Of a DNA stretch of 54,038 bases, positions 41,055 to 51,596 are shown in pieces. The position numbers and the translations under genes are program-made. The notes below the pieces were generated by a model, which saw only the letters and a program-made list of their open reading frames with translations, did not search any database and was not told the DNA's origin. Position 1 is the first letter of the stretch, and each line of letters starts with the position of its first letter. Source of the stretch: Seison nebaliae (taxonomy: Eukaryota > Rotifera > Pararotatoria > Seisonacea > Seisonidae); assembly GCA_023231475.1 (NCBI GenBank), contig JALJEE010000877.1:1-54038 (forward strand), read 5' to 3'.

Positions 41055-42361
41055 TATGAAAACCGCTAATTCGCTTTTACTTGCCTCCATGCACTACATT
41101 CAACGCAATAATCGGTAATTCTCAGACCATCAACAAAACTGACAAAAGAGTTAACGTAAAATTTCGTGTATCTAATAAATTTATCAATAATAATATTAAT
41201 ATCGTTGGGTATAATCAAAATTTTTAAGAAAATAAAATTAAAGAATGATTTTCTAGCACGAATACTTTATTTTGCTTCTCACTATCGAAAAATCTGATTC
41301 TCATGAATTTTTTGGTGCCAAACGGCGAATGCGAACGCGTACCATTCGCTTGTAAGATCCTCGCAGTGTCATTGATGCTTAACTGCAATTGTTTTATATC
41401 AAAATTGCAAGTAAAACAGTGTCGTAGATAGTAAAAACGAGAAAGGAGACAATTTGATGAAAGACAAACGAAACACTTATTTCTATTTGGGTCCACTACA
41501 ACTTAAGATTTTCTATTAGGTCCATTCAAATGAATGCTTCCTAAAATACTTGTTCACTTTTTCTAATTAAGCGAATTCACAATTCGATTTATTATTGATA
41601 TGTTAGGTTTCTTCCTGAATGATATATATTTTATTTCACTTTAATAATTTAATAAGAATATTTTCAATTAAACACACTTATTTGGAAAGGTGCAAAGTTC
41701 CTTGTGTGTACAATTGACATTGATAATACCTATGCATTTTGTCCAATCATATAATTTGTTTTTGGAACTACTCGATTCTTCGTTTTATATGTTGTATAAG
41801 TGTTAAAGTTTTATCTGAATTATATTAAAACGCCGTCTCGTAAACAGTTGTTTTGAACTATTTGTATTCATTAGTACGTATACATTAAATACATTATACA
41901 TTTTGAACTGGTTTGGTTTATTGATATCACCATATAATTTTCATCGATTTTTCAGATACTGAAGTCATACTTATCGCGCAGTTTGTGAGTTTACTAAAAG
42001 TGCATCAATTTTTGAAAACAGTATGTAGGAAGAATGGTTTATTAATTGTTAATCTAATTTATATTGAAAAGTTTAAGAAGTTTGGATCAATATCAATGAA
42101 ATTGTAATCCGCATGTTTTAGTTTTGCATCAAGTTTAGTTTTTAGTTTTTAAGCAGTATTGTTGTAGGTCGAACTAGAGCTGTCCGAACGAACACGAACA
42201 GAATATACATTTTTCGAACGAAAAGTGTGGAGAAAAGTCGAACGATTTATAAAAAACAAATTTCATGAAACTCCTATACATTGTTCAAAGATGCTATTCT
42301 TGAAAAGTGTTCACATCAGGTGTTTGAACAAAGTTTGAACAAAGTTTGGACAATTATTTAA
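41055..42361. other. AT-rich spacer, no supportable gene
   Basis: A 90-codon minus-strand frame at 41224-41496 (with NFDIKQLQLSINDTARIL) is open but matches nothing I recognise. It may belong to the same decayed element as the helicase fragment to its right. Confidence 0.35.
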
Positions 42362-42590
42362 TTAATTAATAATAATACTAATAATTAATGTAATAACTAA
42401 AAAGTTCAGAATCCCGCAGGAACCAGGGCTTAGCCGGAATTTTATAAAATTCAAAATGATCATAACGCGATCAAGAATCATTCCTTGTGCCTTATGAATA
42501 GTGCAAGCGTATGAAACTTTCAAAGGGAACTGATAACGCTTCACCATGAACGAACAGTTGTATTCACAACGTTTTATTTGATTCGACTTA
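42362..42590 (-). mobile_element. Decayed PIF1-like (Helitron-type) helicase fragment
   Basis: The minus-strand frame contains KRYQFPLKVSYACTIHKAQG followed by MILDRVMI. This matches the C-terminal motif of PIF1-family helicases (QFPLxLAYAxTIHKxQGxTLDRV), as found in Helitron transposons and in cellular PIF1. Only about 60-75 codons remain open, with no replication-initiator or other helicase motif nearby. It is best read as the remnant of a Helitron or a PIF1 pseudogene. Confidence 0.6.
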
Positions 42591-42624
42591 ATTTGTAATT
42601 GTTATAATGTATTTCTTCTATTCG

Positions 42625-42795
42625 GATGGAGTCTCACCCTGAGGTTGAGGGTGAGACCCTCTCCGAAATTAAAGTTATTCCCGCTCCAAAAATAGACAAG
42701 AAGGTGAGAGTAGCTGTAAAGTGAGAGTAGCTCCTAGATTCTACTATTTCTTCTATTTTGGAGTGAGTCTCACCCTGAGGAAATCCACCTAATTT
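42625..42795. repeat. Type B phrase repeat with a 10-bp hairpin
   Basis: Type B words in both orientations (GGAGTCTCACCCTGAGG and reverse forms). GTCTCACCCT at 42631-42640 and AGGGTGAGAC at 42648-42657 form a perfect 10-bp stem with a 7-nt loop. GAATCTAGGAGC occurs here inverted, as at the left edge of the 40160 array. The block sits 35 bp from the helicase fragment. Confidence 0.6.
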
Positions 42796-43238
42796 GTTAT
42801 CAAAAAAAAATCTATATCTACTTCTATATTTTATCTAAAAAAAAAAAAATCCACCTCATAAAAAAATATTATACTTTAAGAAAAAAAAAGATAAATAAGT
42901 AACAACAATTAAAGAAAATTTACCACAAAAATATTAGAAACAAATAGAAATAATGAACAAAGTTATTCTGAAAGATTGAAAATGGCAAAAATTTTACAAA
43001 AAAATTCTTCGAGATTGTCAATTTCGAAATTCTGGATTACCGTCTTTAATTGTTCATCTCTCACCTTCTGCTCTTTTCGAATGCGCTTCTTTATCCCGTC
43101 TTCGACCAACTTATATTGTACATTTTCATGTTAAAAACAATTATACAAACACATTATACAAAAAATTTAAACAATATTCAATCTGAAGCCAAAAAGTAGA
43201 TCTGGGAGAAGTGTTGTAGTTGTCTCTAGTTGTGTTAA

Positions 43239-43433
43239 AACCTCATCGGACATAACCAACAGAGACATATTGGAATCAAATATCCAGAACCATGTCAGAA
43301 TGGAACATATAGAGATGTATATGCATATCTCCACAAATCTCTCTTATCAGAAAAAGGTTCGGTGGAGAAAAAGGAATTCTTCGTTACCATTCCAAAGAAA
43401 GAATTTGACGTCGTATACGATGTAAGCTTTTAA
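43239..43433 (+). other. Coding-like exon candidate, unidentified
   Basis: A 64-codon plus-strand frame without an ATG. It is open from just after a TAA at 43236-43238 to a TAA at 43431-43433. It contains HIGIKYPEPCQNGTYRDVYA, then KEFFVTIPKKEFDVVYD directly before GTAAGC, a consensus-like donor. Composition is protein-like and less AT-rich than its flanks. No family is recognised, and a continuing exon is not obvious. It may be a transposon remnant. Confidence 0.22.
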
Positions 43434-43564
43434 CCAAACGATATCGAAATAAGGTCATTTGCAGTGACAGAGAAGATGTTCAATATATATTTTACGTTTT
43501 ATTTCAATATTTTCAACATGAGACATTTTTTTTAAAGAATTTCCCATCAAAATTATAAGTTAAT

Positions 43565-46500
43565 TTATTTTTTCAATATTGCATCCGACATTCTCCACAA
43601 TTCCTCATCGTTATAACAATTCTGAAAAGAATCGAAATATTTCAATAAACTTCCATTCTCCTCGAATTGATAGGTTCTTAAATAAGATGTTTAAGGTTTG
43701 AAACGTATGAGAATTCTAACATCTTCTTATAATAAGTTAATTGTTCCAAACATTTATATTGATACCATCTCTTATGGAAATTAATCTGATCATTCTTCAA
43801 CATATCTCGATTTCCGGTATTGATGAAGGATAAATCTTGAAGAATCAGTCCTCTACAGAATTGAAAAAAGAGATTCACTATAATTTTCTTATAAAATTAT
43901 AAAAATTCCAACATATATGGAATACATGGTGGCTGACATTTGGCTAAAGTATTTCGATAATTTTTAAACGATCCGGTACTGTCGATCAATTTGGAATAAT
44001 CCGCAATGATCTGAGAAAATATTATATTTATATTTATAACAGAATTATAATAACTTCTTGGATTTTACTTGACCAACCGAGTCGTCGTACTTGGGAAGAG
44101 TCAATGGCAGACAATATTGCCAGGAATGAATTATAATTATTCATTTTCCTTAAATACTTAAAATAAAAAGATTAATAGATGTCAATTGGTAATGATGATG
44201 AAACTTTTGTTATTGTTATAAATTTCCACATATATTTCTCACGTAATCTTTCACTCTTTTGTTCAATGATTCGTGATCGACACCTGACAAAAATAGAGCA
44301 ATTGAATCATTTGAATTGTTCCTTCGAAAAATGGAACCAGTATGATAATCGATTAAAATGTAAGGTGAATTCAAAAAGATTTTGACATAATTCTTCCGAC
44401 TGTAATTTGATCCAAAGAATAATTTCAGGGATCTTGATAGCTTGAAATTTCTTTGCATCTAAATAAGTCAATTGTTCTGCAATTATCAATGATTTAATCT
44501 GAAGTAAATTGATATTACTCTCATCGATTGTTCGTGAGAATAATGAGGTGGAATGGTTTCTTATTCCATTTCTCTTTTTCACCTGGACAACCTCTTTCAA
44601 TTTCTCATTGAGACAACGATAAAGTAGACGCGCTAAGATAAGTTCTCCGTCATTGATGAGAATGTTACATATGAAATAAACTAATAGTTGTACAGTCTCT
44701 TTTGTTAGTTCATCACTAATGAAAGAAAAGTGAAAGAATTTAAATTGATAATTTAAATAATATAATATTGAGATGACGAACTATAAATCGTGGACTATTC
44801 GAATGATTAACGAGAAAGATTCTTTTGTAATTTTACTGAAGATTTCGTTATCTTTATCATACTTCACTTCATTATTCAGTTTCTTTGTATAGAACACACA
44901 ATATCGGTAAATCAATTTGTAGAGAAGGAGATATGGTGAAATGAATGTACGAAATGTTGTGATGAATGCTTCTTCGTAAATCAGATCTTTCGATGTTGTT
45001 GTTGTTGCGTTGACGATTAAGGCGTCCATTGTACCAGATCTCAATAATGGAGTTTTCGTGTTCTCCTATAAACACATTTAATCAATTTTCCTTCTCGAAT
45101 TAAAGAAACCTTTTCTTGATAATTTAAATATTTTCCCACCTTTATCTCATCCAAAATGTTATTTCTGATAGAATAAAAAATTTATAAAATTTTATGAATA
45201 AATTGAATAAACTCAAATTTGGAATTGTCAATGAGATTCTGTCGATAATTTGCTTTTACTTTCCTGTCGTTCACCGTCTCATAAATATTCTCGCAACACA
45301 ATGGCATTTGATGAATAGTATTCTGATATTTTTCCCATTCAATCTTCCATCGACTCATCATCGACAACCATTCGTTAGTGTTAGTGAGATTTAATGAATT
45401 TAAAAATTTTTGCATTTTCTTTTCATTGTCCTCCGTCTGATAATATTGCAATAAAATTTTGATTAAGCAATCTCATAAAAATATTGCGAAAATAAAACAT
45501 ATTCGATTGCTAAAAAGTTTTTATCGTCTGATGAAATAGTTTGACCGAACATCTCCGAATAAGTCTCAATACCAATCGCTTTCCGAAGACTATTACAATC
45601 CTTTTCTCCATTGTGCCCATTCTCATAATCTGATGTGATTGATGAGGTATCAGATGATGGAGAAGATTTCATGTCAAAGTTTATGAACGCAGTTCCTCCA
45701 CCTCACAAAAAGAAGAAGAAGTTTGAAAGAAATAAAATGAATAAATTGTTGAAACTTTTCCCGAAACTTTGCACATTGGAAATATTACCGTCCGCATCAA
45801 TATCTCCCACTTTCCCACTTTGCTTTAGACCAACACCATGAAAATGGACTGATGGATGTTGTTGTTCATCATAACCCAGAATTCTACCAGTTTTCTCATC
45901 TTTTATTGGGAATTTCGTTTGACGCTCACCTTTCGCTTTGATATCTTTCCGATGAGATGTCAACTCTTTCGCTTTCGCTGTTCCATCAACTAAATTTTTC
46001 TTTAATTGTTTCTTCTCCTTCAATTTCTCAGTATCGTTAATATCGATCGATGTTTCGATGATCTTATCAGTTTTCGAATCACGTTGTTGTCGAAATCCTT
46101 TGATTCGATGAGTATCTTCCATCTCTTTCTCTTCCTCGATCTTCTCATGACCATCTGCCGTTCGTACATGTTTTTTACTTTTCGTCATATTGAAACTCTG
46201 TTTCTCTTCAGTAAACTCTGTTTTGTTATTATCAGTTTGTTTATTCCGTTTCAATGGTTTCATATTTGGTGCAATGAAATTGTCACTACGATCAAAAATG
46301 GATGTACCACTTGGAGCTAATCGGTTTGATGACATCAATTGATGTTCGTTTGATGAGTTGAAGAAGTTTCTCTTCTTTTGACCAATTCCATGACTACGAA
46401 ACCAATCATCTCTTAAACTTGAATCGTTAACTGTCATTTCGTAATTCGAAAATGAACTTGTTACTGGTGGTCGATTAATAAACGAGTTGTTTTCATCATA

Positions 46501-47754
46501 TTTATTCTGATTATCGTTTATTATAATTTCTTCAATATCATCATTAGAATTATTATTGAAATATTTATCATCCACTTCTTCAATTATTACGTTGTTGTTA
46601 TTGTTTTCATATTCATCATCTATATCAATTATATCAATATCATTATTATTGATATTATCGGAATGATTATCAATCGATTCATTATCTGATTCGAATTCTT
46701 CAATGACCATATAAGTCGATTCGTTCAAATTCGATGCGATCAACAATTGTTCATTCTTTTCATTGAATTTATGAGCATTCAACACTGCATCGTTATGTTC
46801 ATCACTACTCATCTTCTCATAAAAATTACTTCGAAAATTCTTCAAATCTTTCGTCACATTCTTCAAATATTCTTTATCTGAACCACAATTCTCATCAACA
46901 GGAAAATTATGTTCAGAAATTCTCTCACATCTCCTCTTATTCGTTGTTGTTGTAAGAATAATGTTCATGAATTGTGCCAATGACGTTGAAAATTCTTCAC
47001 AACAACAACGAACTGTTAGAGGAGAGTGGAAGATGTTATCAAAGTCTAATAATTCATAATTCAACCGATCATATTCTTTTTGTCTCGCTTCGCGTATATG
47101 CTTCGAAGAGATGAGGTGTTCCTCGTTGAAATTGATCACTTTATGACAAATATTCTTAATTAATGTTTCGAAATTCTTTATGATACATCTGTATGCAATT
47201 AATTCTTTCTCCGTTAACCGGTTCCCAAAATAATGAGATTTCACTAAATCAAATTCGATGAAACATTCGAAAAGTGCATAAGATATTTCAATCAACAACT
47301 CATGATTATCAGTTATATCGATGCGACGGAGGAACGTTAAAATTTTCTCATTCTCATTTGATATTCTCGAAAAATCTTCGTCACATTCTTCTATTTTTCT
47401 TTCGCTTTTCTTTGGTCCACCACAATCACGCAACGGCGTTGACGATCTTGAAGGAAATTTCAGGTTGAATCTAACATTGTCTTTACGGTCGATAATTGAT
47501 TGGGTTGACGATATCGAAGATTTTCGATGATTTCTTGAAGATGGAAATATACCATGTTTTAACGATTGAATGAATGATTGACGTTTCTTGGTTGGTGTTA
47601 TAATTGGTTCTAAATAATGATTGTTTTCCTCATCTTCACTAATTAAATGTTCATTCTTATTATTATGCCGTCTTTTGTTAGCAGAAAATTCATCGGAGTT
47701 CTCCGTTGAATTCTTCAACTTCTTTTCCTGAAAGATTTTGCGAAAATTTCGCAT
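43565..47754 (-). CDS. RAPGEF1: RAPGEF1/C3G homologue, Ras-family (Rap1) guanine nucleotide exchange factor
   Basis: Predicted 1211 aa from 11 exons: 47754-45756, 45701-45499, 45436-45213, 45164-45140 (25 bp), 45065-44782, 44715-44338, 44283-44205, 44156-44055, 44010-43913, 43852-43721 and 43676-43565. C3G activates Rap1 downstream of Crk-type adaptors in adhesion signalling. RasGEF_N lies at about 830-930 (MDALIVNATTTTSKDL, EAFITTFRTFISP). The CDC25 catalytic domain lies at about 985-1205 (EQLTYLD, IKIPEIILW, NNYNSFLAILSAIDSSQVRRL, CQPPCIPYIGLILQDLSF, INFHKRWYQY). Both match human RAPGEF1 block by block, which fixes most splice joins. The N-terminal 820 residues are Asn/Asp/Lys-rich. I do not see the PPPLPPKK-type Crk-binding sites of vertebrate C3G. 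Introns are 44-74 bp; nine of ten have GTT donors. The start ATG is plausible but an upstream exon cannot be excluded. Confidence 0.88.
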
Positions 47755-48447
47755 AATCTCTATAAAAGAAATGTGCTTTTCCTGTCTATTCTAAAAGTTC
47801 ATTAATCAGTAATAATCTCATTAAATTATTTATTTTTTTTAAAATTTTATCTAGAAAATTTACATAGATCTACAACAAAAGATAACTCCTTCAACGAGTT
47901 ATTAAAAATAAAATTGTTACTTATTCCTATATAATCCTTAAATGTTCTTTGATTTCACTTGATAAAACTTGATTTCAACAGTATCGTATCATCAAGTGAA
48001 AGTGAATAATTAATTGAATAATTATGGATAATAATAGAGACAACGAGTAGGTCTCGTAGAATGAATATAATGGAACTGAAAGAGTGGAAGTTCGAGCAGA
48101 ATCAACCAATTTCAAATATCTCTGCACCAGAAATAATCAAATTTATTAGGAAAATATTAATTGCTTCCTCATTCGTTTGTTAATGAGAAAGTAGTAAAAT
48201 AGTAAATGAGAACTGAAAATTTTCTCATTGGAACATTGAGAGGAAGTAAGGAACAGCTGCCGAAAAAAGATGGCGTACATTCGCATCATTCTCGAGAGAT
48301 GAAAAAACAGATGAAGAAATAATGATGAAAATTAAATTTGGTCTGATGAAATATAAACAACTTTCTAAAATGCTTAATACTTTTACAGTGTATAGTGTAC
48401 ACTTCTCAATTAGAGGAAGATGGAAGTGAAATAATTCCATCATAATC
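47755..48447. other. Spacer upstream of RAPGEF1
   Basis: AT-rich DNA with a dispersed-element fragment at 48097-48130 and no supportable gene. It should include the RAPGEF1 promoter. Confidence 0.4.
48097..48130 (+). mobile_element. Fragment of a dispersed element, copy 2
   Basis: 31 of 34 positions match 34176-34209. A plus-strand frame reads ERVEVRAESTNFKYLCTR before a nearby stop. The FKYLC block resembles the FKYLG block of non-LTR reverse transcriptases. Confidence 0.4.
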
Positions 48448-48482
48448 AATATTATTATTATTATTATTATTATTTTTATTAT
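48448..48482. repeat. (ATT)n microsatellite at the 3' end of a retrotransposon remnant
   Basis: About nine ATT units, then a slightly degenerate end. On the minus strand this is a TAA/AAT tail directly after the reverse transcriptase remnant ends, which fits the microsatellite tails of several non-LTR clades. Confidence 0.7.
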
Positions 48483-48489
48483 TTATTGG

Positions 48490-49190
48490 TTAAAATTCCC
48501 GTCGGGATAAACTTGAAAAAAGAGAAAAAAAATTACTGTCATCCTCTGTATCAATAAAAAGGCGTAATTGATCGAGGGAATCGCGGTTAATAGGTAGAGT
48601 TGAGGTGGAATCGTATGTTGAGATGAAATTTTTAAAATCGATTAGAGAAATGTTTGAAGATAACCCGTAGTATCTGACAGTGTATGTGAAGACGGAATGG
48701 GTGTGAAAAGGATGGATACCGGAAGAATGACTAGAGAGTGAGTCAGAATTGTTACATTTATCACGGAGTGGAAAAATACGACGACATAGAAGAATTGGAA
48801 GTGGTCGGATATTCACAGTGGCGAAAAGAAGTGAGCGGTTACATCAAAGAAAACAGCGGATCATTCTCCTAATGAGCCGATTATAAGCTCGGTCCAAGGA
48901 TAGAAAAGCCCGATGACAGCATAGAAAGATAGTCTCCAAAGAATACAAAGGTAGCACTAGGCTCCTGAAAAGTGAAAGACGGATCTTTAACAGGACGAAT
49001 TTGGATTTAGGAGAGAAGGAGAAAAAAGCCCTACAGAATTTGTTTCGGATACGATCGAGAGCGGATGAGGAAAAAGACCGCATATCGATCAGCGAGCCAA
49101 GGAAGATAGTAGAAGTAGCAAGAGGAATGTTAGAGAACGAACGATTACCGATTGAATATTCCTGCTGAAAAATCTTATTAAAATCTGTTA
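48490..49190 (-). mobile_element. Non-LTR retrotransposon remnant, C-terminal part of reverse transcriptase
   Basis: The minus-strand frame reads TIFLGSLIDMRSFSSSALD, then FCRAFFSFSPKSKFVLLKIR, then LSLFRSLVLPLYSLET, then NRLIRRMIRC. This is the order seen after the RT palm in non-LTR elements (YLGxxID, then LxLFKSLVLPxLLYxxET, then NRxLRRI). One TGA at about 48846 interrupts the frame, which continues as SLLFATVNIRPLPILLCRRI to a stop at 48490. The segment is more GC-rich than its surroundings. It is truncated at its 5' end, with no palm motif (YADD) and no endonuclease in the window. A decayed copy. Confidence 0.7.
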
Positions 49191-51596
49191 GTCAGTTCCA
49201 AATTGACGTTCAGGAAAGTATTGACTAATGGTTATTTATTTTCGATTATTATTTGAGGAAGTGTATGAAAAAGAATTATTCACATTCATTATTCTTCCCC
49301 ATCGATATATACTGAAAATATGAATCAGACATGAAACTATTTATTCTAAATCTATCAATCTAACAAGTAAATTGATAACTTAATATTTATATGAGGGAAA
49401 TAAGTTTTCTGAATGAATAATGTTCGATAGACATACATCTTTATTTTATTCTTCAATTATTTCATACAAAATATCTTCCATCTCGTCAATATAAAATTCA
49501 TCAGAACACACATTTCGTTCGGTTCTCCAAAAATTTCTTAAAAACATAAATGAAATACTAATCGATTATTTGACACCATATGAAAATGTATTATAGGAGG
49601 AATAGTAATGATCATTGTATTTTGTTGAACATCACATGTGAGATCATTAATCTTATGCGTCATAGAATCAGTTAAACAAATCATCACATTTATTTAATAA
49701 ATAAATTTTATTATATGCACTCTAATATGAAATGTGCATAATATTAATGGAATACTTAAACGAAATGACATAAAGTCTGTAACATTAAATTTACAATAAC
49801 CATCTAAAAATTATTTTCTGGTGAAGGAGCTACAACGAATAAACGGTCGTTCATTGAGGCCCAAATGATTTCCGTGTTAATCTATTAAAAATGACAGTTA
49901 AATTGATGTTGGGAAAATGTGGGAGTGCATAATGCGTGCTATGTTCTCCTGGTGAAATGAGATTAGATAAATAAATTTTAAATATCTTCACTGAAGACTC
50001 TCTGAGTTGATTTATAAAATAAATTTTCTTCTTAAATTCCCACAAAATCAACAGATGAAAAACCTGTTTCCACCATTTCCGTTACTCATCACCGCCATAC
50101 AGTTGAGTCTTATTGATTGAATGAAAATCCGTAAAGAAATCTTCTTCTTTCGTTTTCTTCAATCGAATTCGTCTTCCAAGGTCATCCTAATTTACCATGA
50201 AAACATCGACATTCCTCCTTTTTCTCCTCCTCCTCCTAATCACTCTCAGTTAGGCAGTTAATGACTAGTAGAGATGAGATCGTTTTCTTAGGTGGAAAAG
50301 AAGTAATTGATATTTAAATCTTCCGACAAATAGAGAATGAAGTTCCATTGAGAGTCGTGAAGGTGAACGATGGTTGAGAAAGAGGGATCGTATTAAGAAT
50401 TGTTTTCTTTAAAGAATACAATAAAATTTTCTTAACTAACTATCTATTATCAGTAGAGACAATTTATTAATGTTTTATTAGTTCCCGATCATTATCTATA
50501 AGAGAGACGATACAGCTTTGTTTTGTGAGTTTTCTAACACATTTTTAATGAGACTCAACATTATCTTCGCTAGAACTCTGTTCGAATGATGCTAAAAGCT
50601 AAAAATTTTCCAAAAGTTTCAAACGCTAATTTTTTTAGAAGCGAAAAAATGTATACGAAAAAAAATTGAAGCACTCAACCAATGTTTTACCTTATCTTCT
50701 AGTTGCCATTGTGTAATTCCTGATCATCGCACCATTCCGCTTATTCTTCAAAAAAAAGTCTTCATTAGCTTAAATAACGATATTGTATTATTCGCTTTAA
50801 CTCTTACCCACTTTCATCGTTCACCGTATTTCATAGGTCTCTGACCGTCAAGTTCTCTTCGATTACTTTTCACTATATTCTTATTTTCAATTTTTCAATT
50901 TCCATCTTATCTAGCTTTGAAAACCTGACTCTTACTTTCTTTGTTCAATTTGTATCCTACAATTTATTTTTAATAAAATTATGAGAAGAAATATTTTTTT
51001 ATATATTTTGCATAATCTAAAAAAAAACAACAGAAAATTAATAAGAAAGAAGCATTTATATTTTCAATTAAGAAAATTCCTGAAGTTAAATTAGACATTT
51101 GGAATTAATTTGAGAATTTCAATAATAACAATTTTCTGAATACATCCTGAAGAATATTGAGAAATTTGAAATTCGACTGGAGTTGTTGAATATGAAACTT
51201 CCTTTATATTGAAAAATGAAAAACTGTGCATATTTTAAATTATTGCGGTAAAATTGAAACAATTGCAACAGTTTTAAAATTTAAACAGTTTGCAGGAAAG
51301 TAACCATACATAAAAAAAATTCGGAAGTGAAATATCGGTGTGAGAAAAAATTTTTAATATTTCGTTTGCGCGTTTCGTATTATATTGGTTGAATTAGGCT
51401 TGTGCCAAGTTACTTCTAAGAAACACTTTTAACACGTATTTCAAGAAATTGGTGTTGAAAAATTAAAATTTTACATTTAAAAGGAACAATCAGAAATTAA
51501 TTAAATATTTTCTTCATTTATCTATATTATTCATATAAGTAGTTTACGCGGAATAACTACGAGAGAAGGGGGAGTCAGAACATTCATTTAGCAGCA
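49191..51596. other. 2.4-kb AT-rich spacer
   Basis: No supportable gene, RNA gene or distinct repeat. It includes the upstream region of the gene starting at 51597. Confidence 0.45.

Noticed and set aside
43677-43705. A 28-bp intron starting at the GTTTCAAAC near 43704 in RAPGEF1
   Set aside because: Too short. Using GTTAGA at 43720 gives a 44-bp intron and the family-like KKITYQFEENGSLLKYF.
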